In this document: piece after piece, positions 33,757 through 42,284 of the stretch | Layout of the letters: each line of letters opens with the position of its first letter | How positions within the stretch are numbered: position 1 is the first letter of the stretch | Origin: JAVBMB01 sp031552995 | Lineage (GTDB): Bacteria > Bacillota > Clostridia > Oscillospirales > Butyricicoccaceae | Reading direction: 5' to 3' | Assembly: GCA_031552995.1 (NCBI GenBank) | Contig: JAVBMB010000001.1 | Span: 14,691 to 78,690, forward strand | Length of the DNA stretch: 64,000 nucleotides | The notes under the pieces: model-generated | What the model saw: only the letters and a program-made list of their open reading frames with translations | The model's database searches: none | What the model was told of the DNA's origin: nothing | Position numbers and translations under genes: made by a program

Positions 33757-35265
33757 TTATTTCCACTTCATGTCGTAGGCGCGCACATACATCGGGGTAA
33801 TCTCGCTGATTTCGAGATCCTTGCTGTAGGCGAACATACGAATGGCGTTGAACAGCGGGGCGTAAGCGGCTTCTTCGCCGACTATATTGAATACTTCCTT
33901 ATAGATGGCAAGCCTCTCGTCCGGGTCCAGTGTGGCGCGGCCCTGGGCGAACAGCTCTGTGACCTCCGGGTTCTGGTAACGTCCCATGTTGTTGCCGCCG
34001 TCCATCTGCTCCGGCTTGAACAGGTCGCCGTATGCGTCGGCGTCAAGGCCGCAGTCGATGCCCATAACACCCAGACCAAAGTCGCCGACGAGCAACTGCT
34101 CGATATAGGCGTTCTGCTCAAGCTGCTCGACTTCGACCTCTATGCCGATTTCGTGCAGGAAGCCCTGCATGACGGTGGCGATGGTGACAAAGCTGCCGGC
34201 GCCGATTGTCTTGAATGTACCGGCGTCATACGGCGTCTGCACACCGGCTTCGGCCAGAAGCTGCTTGGCCTTTTCCACATTGTACTCATACTGCTTGACA
34301 TCGGGGCTGTAGCCGAAAACGGCGGGAGCGAGGATTGTCGAGGTCGGGTTGCCGAGGCCGTCGAGGCAGGCATCCAGAATGAAGTCACGGTCGATGGCGT
34401 AGTTGATGGCCTGCCTGACCTTGATATTGTCAAACGGAGCAACCTCGTTGTTCATCATTACATAATAAAAGTGGCCGCCCATGCCCTCATAGAGGTTCAG
34501 CTTTTCGTCGGACTTTATGTTTTCATAAGCGGTGGGAAGGAAGGCGCCGAAATCGATTTCGCCGTTCTGCACGGCCACAGTCGAGGTGTTGCTGTCAACG
34601 ATGACCCTGTAGGTGACATCCTTGATAGCGGCGGGGCCTTTGAAATAGTCGTCAAAGCGGGTGAGGGTGACAAGGCTTGCGGCCTCGTGTTTGACAAACT
34701 TGTACGGGCCGGTGCCGACAGGCTTTTCGCCATAGGCATCTCCGCCCTCGGTGACAGCTCTTTCACTGCATATCGGGGTATTGCAAATCGAAATCTCCAT
34801 GAACGGGGCATAGATATTCTTCAGCTTAAATACAACCGTATAATCGTCCGACGCGCTGACAGATTCAATTTGATCTACGGCGCTCATCTGATACGGCGAG
34901 GTCATGGCGCGGTTGAATGTAAACACGACGTCGCTGGCCTTAAGCTCGTCGCCGTTGTGGAACTTGACACCCTTGTTGAGCTTGAATGTATACGTCAGCG
35001 AATCGTCGCTGACTGTATAGCTTTCCGCCAGCCACGGCTCGACCGAGTGGTCGGGATGCGCCTTGTACAGGCAGTCGTAGATGTCAATCATAACCTGGGC
35101 ATTGACGATTGTGCCGGAGTTTGCCGGGTCAAGCGTAGAGATGTCGCCGTTGATGAACATCTTGATGTCATCCCTCTTTGCTGCGCCTCCGCCCTGTGTG
35201 CAGCCCGCCGCCAAAGCGACAATCATCGCAGCTGCAAGCAGCCCGCAGATAAGTCTTTTCTTCAT
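33757..35265 (-). CDS. Peptide ABC transporter substrate-binding lipoprotein (SBP family 5)
   Basis: A 502-residue family 5 solute-binding protein (DppA/OppA type). It has a lipoprotein signal with lipobox L-A-A-G-C and acylated Cys22, then F-I-N-G-D-I-S-T-L-D-P near residues 38-48, the signature V-K-F-H-N-G-D-E-L-K-A-S-D-V near residues 101-114 and V-R-Q-A-I-N-Y-A-I-D near residues 285-294. It binds peptides outside the membrane for the permease and ATPases encoded divergently from 35717. Expression comes from its own consensus promoter at 35334-35362. Peptide specificity cannot be read from the sequence, but the neighbouring hydrolases suggest D-residue peptides. Confidence 0.93.
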   Translation of the reverse strand: MKKRLICGLLAAAMIVALAAGCTQGGGAAKRDDIKMFINGDISTLDPANSGTIVNAQVMIDIYDCLYKAHPDHSVEPWLAESYTVSDDSLTYTFKLNKGVKFHNGDELKASDVVFTFNRAMTSPYQMSAVDQIESVSASDDYTVVFKLKNIYAPFMEISICNTPICSERAVTEGGDAYGEKPVGTGPYKFVKHEAASLVTLTRFDDYFKGPAAIKDVTYRVIVDSNTSTVAVQNGEIDFGAFLPTAYENIKSDEKLNLYEGMGGHFYYVMMNNEVAPFDNIKVRQAINYAIDRDFILDACLDGLGNPTSTILAPAVFGYSPDVKQYEYNVEKAKQLLAEAGVQTPYDAGTFKTIGAGSFVTIATVMQGFLHEIGIEVEVEQLEQNAYIEQLLVGDFGLGVMGIDCGLDADAYGDLFKPEQMDGGNNMGRYQNPEVTELFAQGRATLDPDERLAIYKEVFNIVGEEAAYAPLFNAIRMFAYSKDLEISEITPMYVRAYDMKWK

Positions 35266-35333
35266 GGTTTCTCCTCCAAAAAAATTTTCCAGTGAATTAC
35301 TGCGTTATTTTATTCATAGGAATAAACACAGTA

Positions 35334-35362
35334 ATTATATAATTCTATTTCGGTTGTGTCAA
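35334..35362 (-). promoter_or_regulatory. Consensus sigma-A-type promoter for the binding protein
   Basis: On the minus strand TTGACA (35362-35357), 17 bases, TATAAT (35339-35334): both hexamers perfect with optimal spacing, the strongest housekeeping promoter in the window. The leader is about 62 bases. Confidence 0.88.
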
Positions 35363-35512
35363 CAATTTGTAAAATTTATTATTTACACTTAATTTTACAG
35401 GCGACTTGCTGCCGAAAAGGCAGATTTTTTGTGAAATAACGCCTATTTAAGATGCAGAATTCTGTGCAAAATGTAGAATAAATCAAAAAAAACGCTTTGA
35501 ATAAATGCAAGA

Positions 35513-35544
35513 TTGACAAAAAAGAATATTTATAATACTATAAT
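35513..35544 (+). promoter_or_regulatory. Promoter toward the dppBCDF-like operon
   Basis: TTGACA (35513-35518) is followed by overlapping -10-like hexamers: TATAAT at 35531-35536 (12-base spacer), TACTAT at 35536-35541 (17) and TATAAT at 35539-35544 (20). The 17-base option is most likely. Transcription would start near 35549. Confidence 0.6.
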
Positions 35545-35573
35545 ACCAAGCTTTTTTTAGCTGTGATTAAATT

Positions 35574-35628
35574 GCGCCCCGGACTAAGGCACCGACAAAA
35601 TCCTGTCATTTTGCCATGTCCGAGGCGC
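35574..35628 (+). promoter_or_regulatory. Structured 5' leader of the dppBCDF-like operon
   Basis: GCGCCCCGGAC (35574-35584) pairs with GTCCGAGGCGC (35618-35628) with one mismatch; inside, GGCA (35588-35591) can pair with TGCC (35612-35615) and GACA (35594-35597) with TGTC (35604-35607). It forms a nested long hairpin in the leader without a T run. It does not resemble a riboswitch known to me. Confidence 0.5.
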
Positions 35629-35716
35629 ATAAACAAAAGCGAGAGCGGCCTTAGTATAATGCGGTGCACGCAACACACCGTATGCCGCCGTCTACCGCTT
35701 TCGGAGGGGGAAAACG

Positions 35717-36646
35717 ATGTACAAGTATGTCTTGAAACGGTTGTTGCTGCTGATTCCCACTATTTTGGGCGTCACATTCATCGTCTTCGGCATCATGGCG
35801 CTTACGCCCGGAACGCCGGGACGTATGATACTTGGCATGCAGGCCAAGCAGGAGCAGGTTGACGCGCTGAACGAGGAGCTTGGCTTCAACCGGCCGTTCG
35901 CCGTGCGTTTTGTCGATTATATCGGCGACGCGCTGAAGGGGGATTTCGGCAAGTCCTACAGCTCGAAGCGCCCTGTGTTTGACGAGATATTCGCCAGGTT
36001 CCCGACATCTGTCAAGCTGGCTTTTCTCGGCGTGTTCTTCTCGGCTTTGGTGGGTATTCCGCTTGGGATACTGTCCGCCGTCAAACAGTACTCGCTGGTC
36101 GACGTTGTAAGCACGACGGTCGCGCTGTTTATGGCGGCTATACCGGGCTTCTGGCTGGGGCTGATGCTGATTTTGCTGTTCTCGCTTAAGCTGGGATGGC
36201 TGCCGTCCAGCGGTATCGGCACGGCGAAGTATTTTGTGCTGCCCACAATAATGATGACGCTGCCGGGCGCCGCCGGACTGTTGAGGCTTACGCGCTCGAC
36301 AATGCTTGAGACGATTCGGCAGGACTATGTGCGTACGGCGCGCGCCAAGGGCGCGACCGAGAGCAAGGTGATTTGGGGCCACGCGCTTAAAAACGCGCTG
36401 CTGCCGGTCATCACGTCGCTTGGCATCCGTTTCGGTGCCATGCTGGGCGGCACCGTGCTTGTCGAGGCCGTTTTTGGTATGCCCGGCCTTGGCAACTTTG
36501 TTGTCATCTCAATCAGACAAAAGGACATCCCTCAGGTCATGGCATCCATTATATTCCTAGCCGTGCTGTTCTGCCTTATACTGCTGCTAGTCGATATCAT
36601 CTACGCCTATATCGACCCGCGCATCAAGGCAAAGTATCTTAGCTGA
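35717..36646 (+). CDS. dppB: Peptide ABC transporter permease DppB type
   Basis: A 309-residue inner-membrane permease with six predicted helices, the first near residues 9-29 (L-L-L-I-P-T-I-L-G-V-T-F-I-V-F), and the coupling-helix motif E-T-I-R-Q-D-Y-V-R-T-A-R-A-K-G near residues 199-213, which contacts the ATPases. GGAGGGGG precedes ATG 35717. It is the first gene of an operon running to the D-aminoacylase gene. Confidence 0.94.
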   Translation: MYKYVLKRLLLLIPTILGVTFIVFGIMALTPGTPGRMILGMQAKQEQVDALNEELGFNRPFAVRFVDYIGDALKGDFGKSYSSKRPVFDEIFARFPTSVKLAFLGVFFSALVGIPLGILSAVKQYSLVDVVSTTVALFMAAIPGFWLGLMLILLFSLKLGWLPSSGIGTAKYFVLPTIMMTLPGAAGLLRLTRSTMLETIRQDYVRTARAKGATESKVIWGHALKNALLPVITSLGIRFGAMLGGTVLVEAVFGMPGLGNFVVISIRQKDIPQVMASIIFLAVLFCLILLLVDIIYAYIDPRIKAKYLS

Positions 36647-36660
36647 GGGGGATATTGAAT

Positions 36661-37563
36661 ATGTCTGACATTAATAACAAGACAGGCTCGAGCGAGCCTG
36701 TAGAGGTAAAACGCAAGAAAAAGAGCCAGGCCAAAGAGATTTGGAAGCGTATGCGCAAAAACAAGCTTGCCATGATTGGCATTTGCGTCATAATGGTGTT
36801 TGTTATTGCGGCGGTGTTTGCCGATGTCATAGCCGACTATGACTCCGTTGCCATAGCGCAAAGCCGCAACAGGCTGTCGCCTCCGTCGTCCGAGCATTGG
36901 TTCGGCACCGACCACGTCGGGCGCGACGTGTTTGCGAGGATAGTCCACGGCGGACGTATCTCGCTTACGCTGGGTATTGCGACGACCGCTATTTCGCTAA
37001 TCGTCGGCGGGTTCCTTGGCGCGGCGTCGGGCTATTTTGGCGGCACGGTCGACAACCTTATTATGAGAATCATGGATATGCTGATGTGCGTACCCGCGAT
37101 TTTGCTGGCGTTGGCCATTATCGCGGCGCTGGGCACAACAATAACAAACCTGCTCATCGCCATTACGGTGGCCAGCGTGCCGGGCTTCACCCGGATAATA
37201 CGCTCGGCGATACTGACCGTCGTCGGGCAGGAGTACATTGAGGCGGCAAAGGCGTGCGGCATGGGCGACATGCGTATAATCGCCCGCCATATCATCCCCA
37301 ACGCCATCGGCCCCATCATCGTAGAGGCGACTATGTCGGTCGCCGGCATGATTATCTCGGCGGCCAGCCTCAGCTTCCTCGGTATGGGCATCCAGCCGCC
37401 GAAGCCGGAGTGGGGGGCGATGCTCGCCGACGCGAGAGAGCATATGAGAAATCAGCCATACCTCGTGCTGTTCCCCGGGCTGTCGATCTCTTTGGCGGCG
37501 CTGTCGCTTAACCTTATCGGCGACGGCCTGCGCGATGCGCTCGACCCCAGACTGAAGAACTAG
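36661..37563 (+). CDS. dppC: Peptide ABC transporter permease DppC type
   Basis: The second permease subunit, 300 residues. It has a charged N-terminal tail, a first helix near residues 36-57, the DppC-family loop H-W-F-G-T-D-H-V-G-R-D-V-F near residues 79-91 and the coupling motif Y-I-E-A-A-K-A-C-G-M-G-D near 192-203. Start ATG 36661 lies 9 bases after GAGGGGG; TTG 36655 is too close. It follows dppB by 14 bases. Confidence 0.94.
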   Translation: MSDINNKTGSSEPVEVKRKKKSQAKEIWKRMRKNKLAMIGICVIMVFVIAAVFADVIADYDSVAIAQSRNRLSPPSSEHWFGTDHVGRDVFARIVHGGRISLTLGIATTAISLIVGGFLGAASGYFGGTVDNLIMRIMDMLMCVPAILLALAIIAALGTTITNLLIAITVASVPGFTRIIRSAILTVVGQEYIEAAKACGMGDMRIIARHIIPNAIGPIIVEATMSVAGMIISAASLSFLGMGIQPPKPEWGAMLADAREHMRNQPYLVLFPGLSISLAALSLNLIGDGLRDALDPRLKN

Positions 37564-37576
37564 GAGGCATGGGAAT

Positions 37577-38572
37577 ATGAGTGATATGAATAACCTTCTT
37601 GAAGTGACCGGCCTGCAGGTGGAATACCATACCGACGAGGAAACTGTACGCGCCGTAAACGGCGTAAACCTGCGCCTTGCGCGCAAGCAGACGCTTGGTA
37701 TAGTGGGCGAAACAGGCGCCGGCAAGACGACAACGGCCCTTACGCTGCTGCGTCTGCTGCCCGAGCGCACAGGCAAAATAACCGCAGGCAAAATCATCTT
37801 TGACGGCAAGGATTTGCTGGCGCTGACCGAGGCCGATATGCGTACAATCCGCGGCGAGCGGATATCGATGATATTCCAGGACCCGATGACAAGCCTTAAC
37901 CCGGTTATCCCGGTTGGCAAGCAGATAGCCGAGGCGCTTGAGCTTCACAACCACGACGGCCGCAGCAAGGCGCAGATAGCGGCGCGCGTCGACGAGATGC
38001 TTGAGCTGGTCGGTATACCGGCCAAGCGCAAGGCAGATTATCCCCACCAGTTCAGCGGCGGCATGAAGCAGCGCGTCGTCATTGCAATCGCGCTGGCGTG
38101 CGACCCCGAGCTGCTTATCGCCGACGAGCCGACAACCGCGCTTGACGTGACGATCCAGGCCCAGGTGCTGTCGATGATGGCCGAGCTGAAGGACAAGCTA
38201 GACACATCGATGATTCTGATTACCCACGACCTCGGCGTTGTCGCCGAGACATGCGACAATGTCGCCATAATGTACGCCGGAGAGATAATCGAAAACGGAA
38301 CGGCCGCCGATATCTTCGAGGCAGCCGATCACCATCCGTACACCGTCGGTCTGTTCGCGTCGATACCGGACCTTGATGTCGAGGAGGCGCGCCTGCGCCC
38401 GATTGACGGGCTTATGCCGGACCCGACAAACCTGCCGGAGGGGTGCAAGTTTCATCCGCGCTGCCCGCGCTGCTTTGATAAATGTAAGACGGATATACCT
38501 GTCAGCGTCACCCGCGGCACACACAGCATAAGTTGCCACCTGTTCGGCGACGGTAAGGAGGCAGGCAAATGA
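37577..38572 (+). CDS. dppD: Peptide ABC transporter ATPase DppD type
   Basis: A 331-residue ATPase with Walker A G-E-T-G-A-G-K-T-T near residues 42-50, Q-loop F-Q-D-P-M-T near 100-105, signature F-S-G-G-M-K-Q-R near 159-166, Walker B L-L-I-A-D-E-P-T near 179-186 and an oligopeptide-transporter C-terminal domain with the Cys pattern C-K-F-H-P-R-C-P-R-C near residues 293-302, which in this family binds an iron-sulfur cluster or metal. Its stop overlaps the start of the next ATPase gene (ATGA). Confidence 0.95.
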   Translation: MSDMNNLLEVTGLQVEYHTDEETVRAVNGVNLRLARKQTLGIVGETGAGKTTTALTLLRLLPERTGKITAGKIIFDGKDLLALTEADMRTIRGERISMIFQDPMTSLNPVIPVGKQIAEALELHNHDGRSKAQIAARVDEMLELVGIPAKRKADYPHQFSGGMKQRVVIAIALACDPELLIADEPTTALDVTIQAQVLSMMAELKDKLDTSMILITHDLGVVAETCDNVAIMYAGEIIENGTAADIFEAADHHPYTVGLFASIPDLDVEEARLRPIDGLMPDPTNLPEGCKFHPRCPRCFDKCKTDIPVSVTRGTHSISCHLFGDGKEAGK

Positions 38573-39537
38573 GTACACCTCTTATTGAAACAATCGGCCT
38601 GAAGAAATACTTCAAGACCGCAGCCGGCCCGCTGCACGCCGTAGATGACGTAAACCTGCGAATAAACCGCGGAGAGACACTCGGCGTCGTCGGTGAGTCG
38701 GGATGCGGCAAGTCTACGCTTGGGCGCACCGTGCTTCGCCTGCTCGAGCCGACCGGCGGCAAGGTGCTGTTCGACGGCAACGACATCGCAGCGTTCAGCA
38801 AGCAGCAGATGAAGAAGATGCGCCAGCAGATGCAGATTATCTTCCAGGACCCGTATTCCAGCCTTAACCCGCGCATGTGCGTCAGCGAAATTATCGCCGA
38901 GCCGATGATGATTACCCCCGGCTTTGGCAGCACGAACGAGATCTATACGCGCGTGTTCAAGCTTATGGAGACCGTCGGCCTTGCCGACCGCCTTGCGTAT
39001 TCGTACCCGCACGAGCTTGACGGAGGACGCCGTCAGCGTATCGGCGTGGCCCGCGCGCTGGCGCTTAACCCAAAGTTTATCGTATGCGACGAGCCTGTTT
39101 CGGCGCTGGATGTTTCGATTCAGGCGCAGATTTTGAACCTGCTGATGGATTTGCAGGACGAGATGGGCCTGACATACATGTTCATCACGCATGACCTCAG
39201 CGTTGTCAAGCATATCTCGGACGAAATCGCCGTTATGTACCTCGGCCAGTGTGTCGAGCGCGCGCCGTCCAAGGATTTGTTTACGAACCCGACGCATCCG
39301 TATACACAGGCGCTGCTGTCGGCCATACTCAAGCCGAACCTTAAGACAAAAGGCCGCACGCGCGATATCATCCGCGGAGAGGTCACAAACCCCATCAACC
39401 CGCCGCCGGGCTGCCGTTTTGCCCCGCGCTGCCCGCACAGCTGCGAAGACTGTACAAAGGAAAATATCCCGCTTGAAGATATCGGCGGAGGCCATTTTGT
39501 GTCGTGCATCCTCACCAGAGGGGCGGGCAAAAGATGA
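38569..39537 (+). CDS. dppF: Peptide ABC transporter ATPase DppF/OppF type
   Basis: The second ATPase, 322 residues: Walker A G-E-S-G-C-G-K-S-T near residues 42-50, signature L-D-G-G-R-R-Q-R near residues 150-157 in place of the usual L-S-G-G-x, Walker B F-I-V-C-D-E-P near residues 170-176, and the C-terminal Cys motif C-R-F-A-P-R-C-P-H-S-C near residues 282-292. The Asp in the signature is seen in some clostridial DppF-type proteins. It overlaps dppD by 4 bases and the dipeptidase gene by 4 bases. Confidence 0.94.
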   Translation: MSTPLIETIGLKKYFKTAAGPLHAVDDVNLRINRGETLGVVGESGCGKSTLGRTVLRLLEPTGGKVLFDGNDIAAFSKQQMKKMRQQMQIIFQDPYSSLNPRMCVSEIIAEPMMITPGFGSTNEIYTRVFKLMETVGLADRLAYSYPHELDGGRRQRIGVARALALNPKFIVCDEPVSALDVSIQAQILNLLMDLQDEMGLTYMFITHDLSVVKHISDEIAVMYLGQCVERAPSKDLFTNPTHPYTQALLSAILKPNLKTKGRTRDIIRGEVTNPINPPPGCRFAPRCPHSCEDCTKENIPLEDIGGGHFVSCILTRGAGKR

Positions 39538-40544
39538 CAATTGGCGAACTAATTGGCGAATCTATCGTAATTGACACTCACCTTGACCTGCTGCTTGACG
39601 TCGCGCGTCATCGCGCGGCGGGGGAGACCGATGTCATTCGCCGCGTGTATCTGCCGTCGTTTAAGCAGGGCGGGCTGACATGTGTAGTGTCGTCACTTTA
39701 TGTCGATGCTACGGAGCCGAAGGCAGACCTTGAAGCCGGGATGGCCCAGCTTGCGGCATTTTATGCCGAGCTCAGCGAATGCGAGGGTGAGTTCTTTTTG
39801 GCGACATGCGCCGATGACATCCGCCGCGCCAAGCGCGAGAACAAGCTGGCGGTCATGCTGGCGTTCGAGGGGGCCGAGCCGATGGCCGGAAACCCCGATA
39901 TGCTGCGCGTGTTCTATAACCTCGGCGTTCGTATGCTGGGGCTGTGCTGGAGCCGCCCGAACTGGGCGGCGGACGGCAGCCGCTTCTTCGAATACGACTA
40001 TGTCGGCTACGGCCTGACCGAGAGCGGCGTCAAGCTTGTCGATATGGCACGGGAGATGGGCGTGCTCATCGACCTTGCCCACATCAACGACGTAGGCTTC
40101 GACGAGGTTATGCGCGGGCAGAAGCAGCCGGTCATCGCGACGCACACATGCGCAAGGGCGCTGAGCAACACGCCGCGCAACATAAACGACGCGCAGATTG
40201 CCGCCATCGGCAGCTGCGGCGGCGTGATAGGAATAAACTGCGCCAGCCTGCTTGTCAACGTCGACAGCCCGGAAAGCGCCGACATGGAGATGATGGTTCG
40301 CCACATGCAGCACGAAAAGGCGATTGCCGGCGCGCAGAGCCTGTGCATCGGCTTTGACCAGTGCGACCGCCTTTCGACAGGGCAGAACAGGGATATGCTT
40401 AGACGAAACTTTGACGTCGTGCCGTCGCACGCTATGCTGCCGCAGTTTGTCGAAGCCCTTTTGGCAGGCGGCTTTACGCAGCGCGAGGTGAAAGGTATAC
40501 TTGGCGCAAACGCGCTTCGCGTAATCGAGCAGGTAATTGGCTGA
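39534..40544 (+). CDS. Membrane-dipeptidase-type hydrolase (peptidase M19)
   Basis: A 336-residue renal-dipeptidase-like zinc enzyme. Metal ligands fit: D-T-H-L-D near residues 14-18, E in A-F-E-G-A-E near residues 109-114, H in D-L-A-H-I-N-D near 180-186, H in A-T-H-T-C-A-R-A-L-S-N-T-P-R-N near 202-216. M19 enzymes hydrolyse dipeptides and many accept a D-residue at the C-terminal position. No signal peptide, so it acts on imported peptides. ATG 39534 overlaps the stop of the ATPase gene (ATGA). Confidence 0.92.
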   Translation: MTIGELIGESIVIDTHLDLLLDVARHRAAGETDVIRRVYLPSFKQGGLTCVVSSLYVDATEPKADLEAGMAQLAAFYAELSECEGEFFLATCADDIRRAKRENKLAVMLAFEGAEPMAGNPDMLRVFYNLGVRMLGLCWSRPNWAADGSRFFEYDYVGYGLTESGVKLVDMAREMGVLIDLAHINDVGFDEVMRGQKQPVIATHTCARALSNTPRNINDAQIAAIGSCGGVIGINCASLLVNVDSPESADMEMMVRHMQHEKAIAGAQSLCIGFDQCDRLSTGQNRDMLRRNFDVVPSHAMLPQFVEALLAGGFTQREVKGILGANALRVIEQVIG

Positions 40545-40562
40545 TAAAGCCGAGGTGAAACC

Positions 40563-40724
40563 GTGAATAACCCGTTTATACCCAGAATATTGCAGATTGA
40601 CCGCAAGCCGAAAACGGCAAGCGAGAGAAAAATCGACCGCAAGATATATACAGTGTTCGCCGTTTCGGCCGTGCTCGGCGTTATCGTCGGCGGCGTCGTG
40701 ATTTATTTACTATACCAGATGTAA
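40563..40724 (+). CDS. Small single-pass membrane protein (53 residues)
   Basis: GTG 40563 is 5 bases after GAGGTG and opens a 53-codon frame ending at TAA 40722-40724. The product has a basic N-terminal part with two D-R-K motifs (residues 13-15 and 25-27) and a C-terminal transmembrane helix (about 29-51). It starts 18 bases after the dipeptidase stop within the transport/peptidase operon, so it is likely translated with it. No family is recognised. It may be a small accessory subunit of the transporter; this is position-based inference. Confidence 0.6.
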   Translation: MNNPFIPRILQIDRKPKTASERKIDRKIYTVFAVSAVLGVIVGGVVIYLLYQM

Positions 40725-40752
40725 TATCATGGCGTAATTATACTAAATATAA

Positions 40753-40792
40753 TTGACACGCCGCCCGATATCGCATTTATCCGGGCGGCGTG
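40753..40792 (+). other. Hairpin and TTGACA element before the beta-lactamase-fold gene
   Basis: CACGCCGCCCG (40757-40767) pairs with CGGGCGGCGTG (40782-40792), an 11-bp stem with a 14-base loop and no T run, so more likely an mRNA-processing or stabilising structure than a terminator. TTGACA at 40753-40758 overlaps its left arm, but no matching -10 was found at 16-18 bases. Confidence 0.45.
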
Positions 40793-40832
40793 AGCATTAT
40801 ATCCAATATCGAATAAACAGGGAGTGTTTCTT

Positions 40833-42272
40833 ATGGAGAGTAAAGAGCTTCAGAAAAAAATCGATCAAATTGTCCTGGCGACAAGCAAGGCGTACAACCT
40901 CCCGTCGATTTCATTTTCGGCTATGGTCGACGGCAAGGAATACCACAGCGCTGTGGGATGCAGCGACCTTGAGGAGAAAATTGAAGCGAACGAGCATTCG
41001 GTGTACAGCATCGGCTCGGCATCTAAGGCGTTTATCGCCACCTGCCTGAACATCCTTGCCGACGAGGGCAAGCTTGACCTTGACCTGCCGGTAAAAACGT
41101 ATCTGCCGTGGTTCCGCATGTACGACCCGTATATGACCGAGAACCTGACAACGCGCGACGCGCTAAGCCACAGAACCGGTATGCCGAGGCACGACCTGAC
41201 ATGGCTCAACCGCCCCGAGGCGTCGATGGAGGACCATGTGCGCGGCCTCGCGTTCCTGCCCCCGGCGTTCAAGCCGAGGTACCGCTTCCACTACCAGAAC
41301 CACATGTTTGTGCTGGCGACCGTGCTTACCGAGGTGCTTAGCGGTATGCCGTGGCAGCAGTTCGTTAAGGAGAGAATCTTTGACAAGCTGGGCATGAACG
41401 AGACATGGGCCACCGGTGATATGGTGCCCGATACCGACCGCCGCAAGGCGAGGCCCTACGGCCAGAAAGACGGCATAAACGCCCGCGTGCCGTACAACTA
41501 CGCCAAAAGCGTCGGAGGCTGCGGCACGATATATTCCAGCACAAGCGACATGCTTAAGTGGCTTGACTTCCGCCTGAACGGCAACGAGAATGTGCTGTCT
41601 AAGGCTCGTCTGGACGATATGCACACGCCGCACATGGTAATGCGCGCCGGAGAGCTTACGCCGATTCAGTTCCCCGAGGTTGAGCTGATGAGCTACTGCC
41701 AGGGCTGGTTCAGCGAGAGCTATCGCGGCAACAGGGTTGTGCATCACGGCGGCACGATAAACGGATTCAAATCTCTGCAGGGCTTTGTGCCGGGCAAGAA
41801 TATTGTGTTTTCGGCGCTGGCCAACCTTAACAGCACACAGTCTGTTATATCGGTTTCCTATAAATTCCTCGACGCGGTACTCGGCCTTAGCGAAATCGAT
41901 TGGGACGCAAACTACATAGCGGCGGTTGCCGACATGACGGCGGCCGGCAAAAAAGAGGTCGAGGCGCTGCTGGCCGGTGTCGGTGAGGAAAAGCCGCTGG
42001 CCGACGCCAAGCCCTATGCCGGCAAGTATGTCCACCAGGCTTACGGTGTTATCGAAGTCGCCGTGCAGGACGACGGCAAGCCGGCGCTTATGATACTCGG
42101 CACGGCTGTGCCGCTGCGCTATAAAGGCGGCGACGCGTTTATCCTTATGGGCGCCGATATGGTCGGCTCGTGCCCCGATGTTCTCTTTGCGCGAAACGGC
42201 GATATAATGACCGCCGTCGAGGTTCAGATTGAGAAAGAGGCCGTGGCGCCCATCCGGTTCATCAAAATATAG
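40833..42272 (+). CDS. Serine beta-lactamase-fold hydrolase (peptidase S12, D-aminopeptidase/DD-peptidase type)
   Basis: A 479-residue class C beta-lactamase-like protein. Active-site motifs are present: S62-A-S-K65 (nucleophile and general base), Y154-Q-N156 and H304-H-G-G. The C-terminal 120 residues form a beta-rich extension as in D-aminopeptidases and related esterases. No signal peptide is visible, so a cytoplasmic peptidase or amidase acting on D-residues is more likely than antibiotic resistance. ATG 40833 follows CAGGGAG by 8 bases. It stands between the dipeptidase and D-aminoacylase genes. Confidence 0.85.
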   Translation: MESKELQKKIDQIVLATSKAYNLPSISFSAMVDGKEYHSAVGCSDLEEKIEANEHSVYSIGSASKAFIATCLNILADEGKLDLDLPVKTYLPWFRMYDPYMTENLTTRDALSHRTGMPRHDLTWLNRPEASMEDHVRGLAFLPPAFKPRYRFHYQNHMFVLATVLTEVLSGMPWQQFVKERIFDKLGMNETWATGDMVPDTDRRKARPYGQKDGINARVPYNYAKSVGGCGTIYSSTSDMLKWLDFRLNGNENVLSKARLDDMHTPHMVMRAGELTPIQFPEVELMSYCQGWFSESYRGNRVVHHGGTINGFKSLQGFVPGKNIVFSALANLNSTQSVISVSYKFLDAVLGLSEIDWDANYIAAVADMTAAGKKEVEALLAGVGEEKPLADAKPYAGKYVHQAYGVIEVAVQDDGKPALMILGTAVPLRYKGGDAFILMGADMVGSCPDVLFARNGDIMTAVEVQIEKEAVAPIRFIKI

Positions 42273-42284
42273 GAGGCATACACT

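Larger units (their letters stand above)
35266..35716. other. Divergent regulatory region of the peptide transporter
   Basis: A 451-base A/T-rich region with a consensus promoter toward the binding protein (35334-35362), a promoter toward the permease operon (35513-35544) and a structured leader (35574-35628). The stretch between the promoters (35363-35512) is strongly A/T rich and holds no gene. Confidence 0.7.

Noticed and set aside
33682..35295. A 537-codon plus-strand frame opposite the peptide-binding protein
   Set aside because: Shadow frame; the minus strand has a lipobox, family motifs, promoter and terminator.
40833..42272. Reading the beta-lactamase-fold protein as an antibiotic resistance enzyme
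   Set aside because: It has no signal peptide, carries a long C-terminal extension typical of D-aminopeptidase-type relatives, and lies in a peptide-use operon.
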